From Acinetobacter pullicarnis (GTDB lineage Bacteria; Pseudomonadota; Gammaproteobacteria; Pseudomonadales; Moraxellaceae): DNA of 64,000 bases. Below the pieces are notes generated by a model that saw nothing but the letters and a program-made list of their open reading frames with translations, had not been told where the DNA came from and searched no databases. Shown one piece after another: positions 29,968 to 37,907 of the stretch; positions within the stretch are counted from its first letter, which is position 1, and every line of letters begins with the position of its first letter. A program made the position numbers and the translations under genes. Location: assembly GCF_006352475.1 (NCBI RefSeq), contig NZ_VCMZ01000001.1:2666001-2730000 (forward strand), read 5' to 3'.

Positions 29968-30678
29968 ATGTCTGCCTTGCGCTCCGCTGCTATTCCAGTT
30001 TCTGATCCGTCTGCGGGTTTACGCATCACGGAGATTTTCTATTCTCTGCAAGGAGAGGCGAATGCGGCCGGTTTAGCGACTGTCTTTATTCGACTCACAG
30101 GCTGTCCTTTACGTTGCCATTATTGTGATACCACCTATTCTTTTGAAGGTGGTGAACGCCAATCCTTAGCGCAAATTGTCCAAACAGCATTAGATTATAA
30201 AACCCCCTATATTTGTGTAACGGGTGGTGAACCATTGGCACAGCCCAATGCCCTTCCCCTAATGACCCGTCTTGCGGACTTGGGTTGTCAAATTTCTTTA
30301 GAGACCAGCGGTGCTTTAGATGTTTCTAAGGTTGACCCACGTGTTTCAAAAGTTTTAGACTTAAAAACGCCAAGTTCAGGTGAACAAAAGCGTAATTTAA
30401 TGAGTAACCTCGATTACTTAACTCAGCATGATCAAATTAAATTCGTGATCTGCAACCGTGAAGACTATGAATGGTCGAAAGCACAAGTGAGCCAATATGC
30501 ACTTGATCAATTGGTCAGTACCGTTTGGTTCTCTCCTGCATTTGCGGTTGAAAAAGGTGCAGTGGCATTACCTGCATTGGCACGCGATTTAGCTCAGTGG
30601 ATTTTAGAAGATCACCTCCCTGTTCGTTTCCAATTGCAATTACATAAACTGCTTTGGAATGATGAAACGGGTCGTTAA
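29968..30678 (+). CDS. queE: 7-carboxy-7-deazaguanine synthase
   Basis: A radical SAM enzyme that rearranges carboxytetrahydropterin to 7-carboxy-7-deazaguanine in queuosine synthesis. The N-terminus has EIFYSLQGEANAAGLATVFIRL and the cluster motif C-x3-C-x2-C in GCPLRCHYCDTTYSF. VTGGEPLAQPN follows, with later family residues in SLETSGALD and LDLKTPSSGE. At 236 residues it is close to the usual QueE length. queC follows in the same direction 105 bp later and catalyses the next step. Confidence 0.95.
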   Translation: MSALRSAAIPVSDPSAGLRITEIFYSLQGEANAAGLATVFIRLTGCPLRCHYCDTTYSFEGGERQSLAQIVQTALDYKTPYICVTGGEPLAQPNALPLMTRLADLGCQISLETSGALDVSKVDPRVSKVLDLKTPSSGEQKRNLMSNLDYLTQHDQIKFVICNREDYEWSKAQVSQYALDQLVSTVWFSPAFAVEKGAVALPALARDLAQWILEDHLPVRFQLQLHKLLWNDETGR

Positions 30679-30783
30679 TTTTTAAAACCATCCTTTAAAA
30701 TGTAACTGTTTTAAAATGCAGTCGTTTTAAATAAATACCCATTTTTTTGAAAAGTTTTGTATGTATAACGTGGAGATTATGAA

Positions 30784-31455
30784 ATGCGCCCTCGTGCCAT
30801 AGTGTTGTTATCTGGTGGTTTAGACTCAACGACGTGTTTAGCCTGGGCGCAAGCGCGTTATGAGTGTATTGCGTTAAGCTTTATGTATGGTCAACGTTCA
30901 ACCACAGAGCTTGATGCTGCGCGTACCCTTACGACGCAAGCAGGTGTTGAGCATCGTGTGATTAACATTGATCTTGGCAGCTTAGGTGGCTCAGCATTAA
31001 CAGATACCTCCATTGAAATTCCCGAAGAAGAACAAGCAGGTATTCCAATTACTTATGTGCCTGCCCGCAATACTATTTTTCTTTCATATGCGCTTGCAGC
31101 AGCAGAAGTTTATGGTGCCGAAGCGATTGTAATTGGCATCAATGCAGTCGATTATTCTGGCTATCCAGATTGCCGTCCTGAGTTTATTGATGCGTTTGCC
31201 AATATGGCGCGACTGGCAACCAAAGTCGGTATTGAAGGAAAACCTTTAAAAATTGAAACGCCTTTGCTACATTTGTCCAAGGCGAATATTATCCGCTTGG
31301 GGATTGAACATGGTGTCGACTACAGTCAGACTGTGTCATGCTACCAAGCCGATGATCAAGGGCGTGCTTGTGGAAAATGTGATAGCTGTCGATTACGCAA
31401 ACAAGGTTTTATCGATGCAAGCATTGCAGACCCAACACGCTATACACCGTTATAA
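30784..31455 (+). CDS. queC: 7-cyano-7-deazaguanine synthase
   Basis: An ATP-dependent enzyme that converts 7-carboxy-7-deazaguanine to preQ0 in the queuosine pathway. The PP-loop [16 protein letters not shown] is at the N-terminus. The C-terminal zinc cluster is formed by cysteines in [21 protein letters not shown]. Length (223) fits the family. The ATG at 30784 is preceded by GGAG. It follows queE and precedes a small secreted protein by 13 bp. No preQ1 riboswitch-like leader was recognised. Confidence 0.96.
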   Translation: MRPRAIVLLSGGLDSTTCLAWAQARYECIALSFMYGQRSTTELDAARTLTTQAGVEHRVINIDLGSLGGSALTDTSIEIPEEEQAGIPITYVPARNTIFLSYALAAAEVYGAEAIVIGINAVDYSGYPDCRPEFIDAFANMARLATKVGIEGKPLKIETPLLHLSKANIIRLGIEHGVDYSQTVSCYQADDQGRACGKCDSCRLRKQGFIDASIADPTRYTPL

Positions 31456-31468
31456 TCAGGTCAAATTT

Positions 31469-31873
31469 ATGAAAATTCTTAAATCACGCATTGTACTCTC
31501 AACGTTATTCTCTGCTTCTGCATTGTTCGCAAGCACAAGCTTTGCAGCTGAAGCAGAGTTACAGCAAGCGTATAAAAGCACCAATATTAAATCTGCACTG
31601 ATCGGCGTTTGTAAAACTGAAACAGCCAAAAGTGGAAAACTAACCGCTGCTGAAGTCGCGAAGTATTGCGGCTGTGCGATTGAGTCTGATGCAAAATTGA
31701 CCAATGGCCAAAAATGGGAAATCCAAAGCGCGATTAACCAAAAGAAAAGTCCTGCAACCCTCGCTTTTGTGCAAAAACAAAACCAAGAGTTACAAGCTTG
31801 TTTTGGTCCAGAACTGACTGGAAAGTTGAAAAGCTTAACTGAAGCAGCAATGAAAGCAGCTCAAGCCAAGTAA
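31469..31873 (+). CDS. Small secreted cysteine-containing protein of unknown function
   Basis: A 134-residue protein with a clear signal peptide (MKILKSRIVLSTLFSASALFA, then STSFAAEAE). The mature part is Lys/Ala-rich and has four cysteines, in GVCKTETAK, KYCGCAIES and QACFGPEL, which could form two disulfides in the periplasm. I do not recognise a family. The start is the ATG 13 bp after the queC stop. A much longer in-frame reading from 31253 lies inside queC and is rejected. It may be co-transcribed with queC and ends before a strong terminator. Confidence 0.8.
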   Translation: MKILKSRIVLSTLFSASALFASTSFAAEAELQQAYKSTNIKSALIGVCKTETAKSGKLTAAEVAKYCGCAIESDAKLTNGQKWEIQSAINQKKSPATLAFVQKQNQELQACFGPELTGKLKSLTEAAMKAAQAK

Positions 31874-31934
31874 TCGATTGACCTTAACGTTCATAGTCCA
31901 AGATCGAAGTTTGTTGTGACTATAAATTAAGAAT

Positions 31935-31968
31935 AAACGAGCCATATCTACGGAATGGCTCGTTTTTT
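31935..31968 (+). terminator. Intrinsic terminator after the small secreted protein
   Basis: AAACGAGCCAT (31935-31945) pairs with ATGGCTCGTTT (31955-31965) around a 9-nt loop and merges into a run of six T. The bcp ribosome site GGAG lies only six bases further on. Confidence 0.9.
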
Positions 31969-31982
31969 ATGGAGTAGTGCTA

Positions 31983-32450
31983 ATGTCATTCGAACAAATT
32001 CAACTGCCAAATCAAAACTTCCCTGCAACAACCGGTGAAGTTAATCTCAGCCAAATGCCGACTGAATGGCTGGTTGTATATTTTTACCCGAAAGATTCAA
32101 CACCGGGCTGTACCACTCAAGCCACTGATTTTTCAAGCCTCAAAGATCAGTTCCAAGCGCTCAATACCACAGTGATTGGGATCTCTCGTGATTCAGTCAA
32201 AGCACATCAAAACTTCACAGAAAAACAGGCACTGACGATTAACTTAATCAGTGATAAAGAAGAAGTCCTGTGTCAGCTCTTTGATGTGATCAAAGAAAAA
32301 AATATGTATGGCAAAACAGTGATGGGCATTGAGCGCTCTAGCTTTATTTTCCATCAGTCACAGTTAGTCAAAGAATACCGTAAAGTCAAAGCAGCGGGTC
32401 ATGCTGAACAACTGTTGCTTGATTTAAAAGCCTTGCAAAGTGCTGAATAA
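31983..32450 (+). CDS. bcp: Thiol peroxidase, BCP/PrxQ type
   Basis: A 155-residue peroxiredoxin that reduces peroxides using thioredoxin-type donors. The peroxidatic Cys is C43 in YPKDSTPGCTTQATDF. The residue five positions later, where E. coli Bcp has its resolving Cys, is Asp here, not Cys. A second Cys at position 97 (EEVLCQLFD) could act as the resolving residue, as in some PrxQ subtypes. Start at the ATG at 31983, with GGAG eight bases upstream; an earlier in-frame GTG at 31977 would add two residues. Confidence 0.93.
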   Translation: MSFEQIQLPNQNFPATTGEVNLSQMPTEWLVVYFYPKDSTPGCTTQATDFSSLKDQFQALNTTVIGISRDSVKAHQNFTEKQALTINLISDKEEVLCQLFDVIKEKNMYGKTVMGIERSSFIFHQSQLVKEYRKVKAAGHAEQLLLDLKALQSAE

Positions 32451-32535
32451 GTCACCCAACGCAGCGTACTCAAATCAATTTAAGTCCGTAAGCGTTTGCA
32501 GTGAAATACGTTAAATAGCCCCCGCTTAAAAAAAC

Positions 32536-32566
32536 AAAATCCGACCGATTAATCCGTCGGATTTTT
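32536..32566 (+). terminator. bcp intrinsic terminator
   Basis: AAAATCCGAC (32536-32545) pairs with GTCGGATTTT (32556-32565) around a 10-nt loop and is followed by further T. It lies about 85 bp after the bcp stop. Confidence 0.88.
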
Positions 32567-32723
32567 TATTCGGCTGCACAAAACTTAGCCATTAAAAATG
32601 AAAATTACACTTAAGTTTATAATTTGATAGTTAAAAACAATTATAAAAACTGAACTTTGAATAAAAACAACGCCTAACTCTTGTTACAGTGAGGGGGATA
32701 TATCATATTATGAGAATAGTAAC

Positions 32724-33902
32724 GTGACCAAAGGATGGTTAAGCGCGGATTTATGGATTATTGGCGCCGGATTTATTGCGGCAATGCATGTTGGTAAACT
32801 CCCTCCTGCGGTCTCTGCCTTACAAATAGAATTGAGCATTAGCTTGGTACAAGCTGGATTACTGCTGTCATTAATCCAAGGCGCTGGAATGGTCAGTGCT
32901 TTAGCACTTGGAAGTTATGTCGAGAAGATTGGGCTAAAACGCTGTGTATTAATTGGCTTGCTATTACTCAGCGTTGCCAGTGCAGTTGGTGCATTTTCAC
33001 ATTCGATGCAGGCATTATTTATTTCTCGGATCGTTGAAGGCTTTGGCTTCTTACTGGTGACCTTAAGTGCACCAGCCTATATTCGCCAATTGGTACCGAT
33101 TGAACAGTTACATGCCAAAATTGGATTGTGGTCGTCTTATATGGGAACTGGGGTCGGGCTTAGTTTACTGCTTGCACCATTTTTGATTGAATCACTTGGC
33201 TGGCAAAGTCTGTGGTTGCTGCTGGCCTTGCTGAGTTTATTGCTTTGTCTCGTTATATGGAAATGGGTGCCTAAGGCCAGTCCCGTTGCAAAAAATATTG
33301 CAATTACGGAACTCGTGACCTCGACCCTAAAACATCCGCCAGCATGGTGTTTGGCCTTTATTTTTGCCATGTATACCGGACAGTGGTTTACCCTGATCGG
33401 CTTTTTACCCACCATTTATCAACATAATATGATCTCGTTGAAAGTCGCTGGGCTACTCACTGCCATGGTGGCGTTGAGTAATGCCATTGGCACCTCCGTA
33501 TGTGGTTTATTATTACAACGTGGATTCAGTTCCAAGACCTTGGTTCAATTTGGCTTTTCAGTCTTATTGGTCTGTGCATTTGCCTTCTATACCATGCAGA
33601 ATCAACTGCCCTTTATGCTGCAATATGCCTTGGTGTTTAGCTTTTCCATGTTTGGCGGATTAGTCGCAGCGACCATCCTCTCGCAATCACTGCATTTCGC
33701 GGTAAAACCGATTGCGATTAGTGCAACTGTTGGACTGATCTTGCAAGTTTCTGCTATTTCTCAGTTTCTCTTGCCGCCTGCTGTTGCTGGCATCGTTTCA
33801 ATGACAGCCTCATGGTTCTGGGTCGGTATCTTAATGGCAAGCCTTTCAGCGATTGGAATTGTGGTTACTCAGTATCTCTTTAAAGCAGCATCTGCTCAGT
33901 GA
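32724..33902 (+). CDS. MFS transporter, CynX/NimT-like
   Basis: A 392-residue membrane protein with about twelve hydrophobic segments in two six-helix halves. The cytoplasmic loop SYVEKIGLKRCVLIG resembles the MFS loop 2-3 motif. The general pattern is closest to the CynX/NimT/YeaN group, but the substrate cannot be inferred. It is separated from bcp by a terminator and from moaA by about 110 bp, in the same direction. That adjacency makes a link to molybdate or nitrate possible but unsupported. The start is a GTG at 32724 with a poor ribosome site, so the N-terminus is uncertain. Confidence 0.8.
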   Translation: MTKGWLSADLWIIGAGFIAAMHVGKLPPAVSALQIELSISLVQAGLLLSLIQGAGMVSALALGSYVEKIGLKRCVLIGLLLLSVASAVGAFSHSMQALFISRIVEGFGFLLVTLSAPAYIRQLVPIEQLHAKIGLWSSYMGTGVGLSLLLAPFLIESLGWQSLWLLLALLSLLLCLVIWKWVPKASPVAKNIAITELVTSTLKHPPAWCLAFIFAMYTGQWFTLIGFLPTIYQHNMISLKVAGLLTAMVALSNAIGTSVCGLLLQRGFSSKTLVQFGFSVLLVCAFAFYTMQNQLPFMLQYALVFSFSMFGGLVAATILSQSLHFAVKPIAISATVGLILQVSAISQFLLPPAVAGIVSMTASWFWVGILMASLSAIGIVVTQYLFKAASAQ

Positions 33903-34016
33903 CGTCTGCGCGAGCATCTACCACTTTTGAACTAGTACATCTGTCCTTTTGACTAAAAGACCCACGCTGCACTTTGATGTAAATTAAAGTTTAACCAATT
34001 CAAATAAGCCACGGCC

Positions 34017-34991
34017 ATGCTCATAGATCGTTATAGCAGAACTATCGACTACCTACGCATTTCAGTTACGGATCGATGTGATTTACGTTGTACCTACTGT
34101 ATGCCTAAAGGGTTTACTGAATTTGAAAAGCCAAAGCATTGGTTGAGTTTTACAGAAATCGAGCGTGTTGTACGTCAATTTGCAGCCATGGGGACACATC
34201 ACTTTCGCTTAACCGGTGGTGAACCGTTATTACGTAAAAATATTGTTGAATTGGTCGAGCGGTTAAAATCAATCGAAGGTGTGCATGAACTTTCACTCAG
34301 CACCAATGCCACCCAATTAGAACATTATGCGCACGATTTAAAACGAGCTGGCTTAGATCGAATTAATGTCAGTCTTGATTCACTGACGCGTCAGGGTGTG
34401 GCTAAAATTACTGGCTTTGATGCAAAAGACAAAGTTCTTGCCGGTTTAGCGGCAGCGAAAGATGCTGGTTTCAAACACATCAAAATTAATATGGTGCCAA
34501 TGCAAGGCATTAATGAAAATGAAATTGATGCAGTGGTTAAGTTTTGCATGCAGAACCATTTTATTTTAAGACTAATTGAACTGATGCCAATGGGAGCAAC
34601 TGCACAAAATCATCAGTATATTAATCTTCAACCCATCATTACACGCCTCAGTCAGGAACTCGACCTGATTCCTTCCGCACGCCAATATGGTAAGGGCCCT
34701 GCCCAATACTGGGAAAATGCTGAAGGTACTTTTTCGATGGGGTATATTACCCCGATGTCGCAGCATTTTTGTCAAAGCTGTAATCGTGTCCGCCTAACCG
34801 TAGATGGCACCTTATATATGTGCTTAGGCCAAGAGCAAAAATACCCTTTAGCGCCATTATTAAAAGCAGAGGTTGATGATCATACGTTGCAACAAGCGAT
34901 TCGTAATGCGATTAATTTAAAACCGCTGCAACATGACTTTGTTGAACAGCCCTTAAAACTGATTCGAATCATGTCGAGCACAGGTGGATAG
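34017..34991 (+). CDS. moaA: GTP 3',8-cyclase (molybdenum cofactor synthesis)
   Basis: A radical SAM enzyme that, with MoaC, converts GTP to cyclic pyranopterin monophosphate. The first [4Fe-4S] motif is C21-x3-C25-x2-C28 (VTDRCDLRCTYCMP), with FRLTGGEPLLR following. The second cluster uses cysteines in HFCQSCNRVRLTVDGTLYMC. The C-terminus ends in the required Gly-Gly (SSTGG). Length (324) fits. It stands apart from the other moa genes, converging with modC. No Moco riboswitch is recognisable upstream. Confidence 0.96.
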   Translation: MLIDRYSRTIDYLRISVTDRCDLRCTYCMPKGFTEFEKPKHWLSFTEIERVVRQFAAMGTHHFRLTGGEPLLRKNIVELVERLKSIEGVHELSLSTNATQLEHYAHDLKRAGLDRINVSLDSLTRQGVAKITGFDAKDKVLAGLAAAKDAGFKHIKINMVPMQGINENEIDAVVKFCMQNHFILRLIELMPMGATAQNHQYINLQPIITRLSQELDLIPSARQYGKGPAQYWENAEGTFSMGYITPMSQHFCQSCNRVRLTVDGTLYMCLGQEQKYPLAPLLKAEVDDHTLQQAIRNAINLKPLQHDFVEQPLKLIRIMSSTGG

Positions 34992-35044
34992 CTGTTATTT
35001 TTGGGCTTTAAAAGGCTTGGTTTATTCAGAAAAAATACGATTTT

Positions 35045-35731
35045 TCAATCAAAAAGATGGCCTTGACTGAGCTGTCCTTGTTGCATATACCATAATTCAT
35101 CGGCAAAGAAATCGGCATCAGCATGATCATGGGTCACTAGAATCATGGGAATATTCTGGTGCTGCAGCATCTCTTTTACAAAGTGCCGCATTTCAATACA
35201 TAACGTATGATTTAACGCTGAAAATGGCTCATCTAATAATAAAATTTGCGGTTGAGTTGCGAGCGCACGGGCCAGTGCCACACGTTGTTTTTGTCCCCCA
35301 GAAAGTTGATTGGGATAGGCCTGCGCATATTCAGCTAAGCCGATCTCTTCCAACCAAGGTTTTGACAGTTGTTGTGCATTGGATTTGATTAAACTTCGAA
35401 TTGATTTGGAACTGGCCAAAGCAATATTCTGTGCAACAGTTAAATGTGGAAATAACGCCAGATCTTGAAATAAATATGCAATTTGTCGATCACGTGTCGC
35501 AATATTAATCTGCTGTGCATGATCAAAAAGGGTGTGATCTTGAATCTTAATCTCACCACGATCAGGCCTCACCAATCCTGCAATACTATTTAAGAACAGT
35601 GATTTCCCAGCGCCAGACTCGCCCATAATCACCACCGAAGCGGCATTCGATATAAAGCGGCAATCAAGTAATACTTTCGGTTCTTTTGCTTGGCTTTGTT
35701 TGAAAATATTGATGTTATAAAATGCATTCAT
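35045..35731 (-). CDS. modC: Molybdate ABC transporter ATP-binding protein (short form)
   Basis: The ATPase of the molybdate importer. Walker A GESGAGKSLFLN, signature [16 protein letters not shown], Walker B ILLLDEPFSAL and the H-loop VTHDHADADFF are all present. It is only 228 residues, whereas classical ModC has about 350. The C-terminal molybdate-binding TOBE/MOP regulatory domain is absent. The reading frame closes cleanly, so this looks like a natural short form rather than a frameshift. It follows modB with a 1-bp gap at the end of the leftward Moco/molybdate operon. Confidence 0.92.
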   Translation of the reverse strand: MNAFYNINIFKQSQAKEPKVLLDCRFISNAASVVIMGESGAGKSLFLNSIAGLVRPDRGEIKIQDHTLFDHAQQINIATRDRQIAYLFQDLALFPHLTVAQNIALASSKSIRSLIKSNAQQLSKPWLEEIGLAEYAQAYPNQLSGGQKQRVALARALATQPQILLLDEPFSALNHTLCIEMRHFVKEMLQHQNIPMILVTHDHADADFFADELWYMQQGQLSQGHLFD

Positions 35732-35732
35732 C

Positions 35733-36404
35733 TTAGCACCGCTGTTTCCAAGTTTGCTTATTCATCCGTTTGACAGCAAACAAAATAATGATACAGACCA
35801 CGGATATAATTCCAACCAACACATTTGCCAATTGATCATTCCCCGCTTGCACAGCTTCCCAAATACTAATGGAAATGGTTTGGGTCTTTCCGGGAATACT
35901 ACCTGCAATCATTAAAGTTGCACCAAACTCACCCAGGCCACGTGCAAATCCAAGGAGTAATCCAGCCAGCACGGATTCCCAAGATAATGGAATAATCACC
36001 ACCAAAAGAGTTTGCCAAGATTTTAATCCAATCACTTTTGATGCATCCTTTAATACTTGCGGAATCTGATCAAAAGCGGCTTGAATGGGTTTAAGCACCA
36101 AGGGAAAAGTGACAAATGCAGCGGCTAAAATCGCCCCTTTAATGGTAAATATCAGTTGAATCCCAAGTGATTCTAATAATCGACCCAAAGAACTCTCTTG
36201 ACCAAAACACACCAAAAGATAATAGCCAAGTACGGTGGGTGGCAGCACCATCGGTAAAGTTAAAATCGTATCAATCAGATCGGTAAATTTATTTTTATAA
36301 CGATGTAATACCGCAGCAACGACAATACACAACACCAAGTTAATACCTGTCGCACATATTGCAACTTTCAGTGAAAGCCATAAAGCAATCCAAATTTCCT
36401 GCAT
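35733..36404 (-). CDS. modB: Molybdate ABC transporter permease
   Basis: The inner-membrane permease for molybdate, 223 residues with about five hydrophobic segments. It carries the ModB block LTLPMVLPPTVLGYYLL, the EAA-like loop (DASKVIGLKSWQTLLVVIIPLSW) and ARGLGEFGATLMIAGSIPG. I start at the ATG at 36404, downstream of AGGGTGG; a TTG at 36413 is an alternative. modA lies about 110 bp upstream and modC 1 bp downstream, forming the complete importer. Confidence 0.94.
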   Translation of the reverse strand: MQEIWIALWLSLKVAICATGINLVLCIVVAAVLHRYKNKFTDLIDTILTLPMVLPPTVLGYYLLVCFGQESSLGRLLESLGIQLIFTIKGAILAAAFVTFPLVLKPIQAAFDQIPQVLKDASKVIGLKSWQTLLVVIIPLSWESVLAGLLLGFARGLGEFGATLMIAGSIPGKTQTISISIWEAVQAGNDQLANVLVGIISVVCIIILFAVKRMNKQTWKQRC

Positions 36405-36513
36405 ATCAATCAAGCCACCCTATTGATTTGATCAGCCCTTAAAATAAATCATTTCTTTTAACCTCATTTAAAAACCATTTAAAAGTCATTTTAAAAGCCA
36501 AATCACAATTCAT

Positions 36514-37257
36514 TTATAAAGCAAAACCATGCTGTTTGAGTACCTGTTGCGCTGCATTGCTTTTCACATACTGTATAAAGGCTTTAGCTTCAGCAGGCTG
36601 ACTGCTTTTCGCTGCGGCTGCGATTGGATAACGAATCGGGGTGGTGCTCACAAGATTCATCACGACACGTACTTTGTTGGCCTGACTTTGTGCATCCGAA
36701 GCAAACACAAAACCTAATTCTGTTTCCCCACTGACCACATACGCCAATGCATGACGCACGTTCTGAGTTTTAATCAGTTTGGGTTGCAGTGGGATCCACA
36801 ATTGTTTTTGTTCTAATACATCCTGCGCATATCGTCCCGCTGGGGTATAAGCCGGATTACCAATCGCAATATGCTTAATGTTTGCATGTTTTAGTTCATT
36901 TAAATCTTTGATCATGATTGGGTTACGTGTTGAAGTAATCAATACTAAGCGATTGGAGGTAAAATCTGTCCGTGTCGCATTTTGAATTAGAAAGAAATTT
37001 TGAGCATCATTCATGGTCTTCTGATCAGCAGAAGCAAACACATCAATTGGCGCACCATAGCGCAATTGCTGTAATAACGTGCCTGAAGAACCAAAAGTTA
37101 AATTGACTTTAACCGCTGGATGTTGTTTTTCAAATTGCGCTGCAATCACTTTAAACGCATCGCTCAGACTCGATGCTGCCGCAACGGTAATTTCAGCAGA
37201 CCAGGCCAAAGATTGAACGCCCAGTAATGCCATCGCCAATACTATTTTTCTTTTCAT
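36514..37257 (-). CDS. modA: Molybdate-binding periplasmic protein
   Basis: Periplasmic receptor for molybdate (and tungstate). It has a signal peptide (MKRKIVLAMALLGVQSLAWSA), the family entry ITVAAASSLSDAFKVIAAQFE, the oxyanion-binding FGSSGTLLQQLRYGAPIDVFASAD, and later blocks IAIGNPAYTPAGRYAQD and YVVSGETELGFVFASDA. At 247 residues it fits ModA. It lies in the same leftward run as mog (68-bp gap) and modB, directly linking molybdate import with cofactor synthesis. Confidence 0.95.
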   Translation of the reverse strand: MKRKIVLAMALLGVQSLAWSAEITVAAASSLSDAFKVIAAQFEKQHPAVKVNLTFGSSGTLLQQLRYGAPIDVFASADQKTMNDAQNFFLIQNATRTDFTSNRLVLITSTRNPIMIKDLNELKHANIKHIAIGNPAYTPAGRYAQDVLEQKQLWIPLQPKLIKTQNVRHALAYVVSGETELGFVFASDAQSQANKVRVVMNLVSTTPIRYPIAAAAKSSQPAEAKAFIQYVKSNAAQQVLKQHGFAL

Positions 37258-37325
37258 TCAATTACTCTTTCTCATAGCGAATAACGTTTTTAAATTACCT
37301 TGCGGCTACAACTTCATATTTTCAT

Positions 37326-37898
37326 TTATGCAAAGTTTTTAGGCCTAAACGTTTCTGAAATTTGATGATGGGTTTCAATATATGGCCCACCAATCGCATC
37401 AATACACAGCGGCACGGCGGCAAAAATACCATGTACCACCACGTTCCCAGCATGGTCTTTTACCCCAGCTAAGGTTTCTGCAATGGCCTTTGGACGCCCC
37501 GGTAAATTGAGAATCAAACAATTTCTTCGAATCACCCCCAATTGACGCGACAAAATCGCGGTTGGCACAAAGTGTAAGCTTACCTGACGCATTTGCTCGC
37601 CAAATCCGGGCATCACACGATCTGCAATATTTAATGTCGCATCTGGGGTGACATCGCGTGGATATGGCCCAGTACCGCCCGTGGTTAGAATCAAATCACA
37701 GCCCTGCTGATCAACAAGCTCAATGAGTTTTTGCTCAATTAAATCTTGTTCATCTGGAATCAAGACTTCGATACATTCGAATGGATTTTTTAATGCCGAG
37801 GTCAGCCATAATTTTAATGCCGGCAACCCTTGATCAACATAAACACCGTTATAGGCACGATCACTGACTGAAACCAGCCCAATTTTCACCTTTTCCAT
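37326..37898 (-). CDS. mog: Molybdopterin adenylyltransferase
   Basis: Adenylylates molybdopterin to MPT-AMP before metal insertion by MoeA. The 190-residue sequence closely follows E. coli MogA as I remember it: GLVSVSDRAYNGVYVDQG, LTTGGTGPYPRDVTPDAT, MPGFGEQMRQVSLHFVPTAI and LNLPGRPKAI, ending RPKNFA. It resembles MogA more than MoaB. AGGAG lies six bases before the ATG. It follows moeA by 9 bp, so the two consecutive enzymes are likely translated together. Confidence 0.95.
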   Translation of the reverse strand: MEKVKIGLVSVSDRAYNGVYVDQGLPALKLWLTSALKNPFECIEVLIPDEQDLIEQKLIELVDQQGCDLILTTGGTGPYPRDVTPDATLNIADRVMPGFGEQMRQVSLHFVPTAILSRQLGVIRRNCLILNLPGRPKAIAETLAGVKDHAGNVVVHGIFAAVPLCIDAIGGPYIETHHQISETFRPKNFA

Positions 37899-37907
37899 CG
37901 TTATCTC

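Noticed and set aside
30679..30783. Possible preQ1 riboswitch upstream of queC (and of queE)
   Set aside because: No H-type pseudoknot pattern or characteristic A-rich tail seen; only AT-rich repeats.
31253..31468. N-terminal extension of the small secreted protein into queC
   Set aside because: It would bury the clear signal peptide 72 residues inside the protein and overlaps queC.
33903..34016. Possible Moco riboswitch before moaA (and in the moaD-moaC gap)
   Set aside because: No match to the conserved multi-stem Moco core that I could find by eye.
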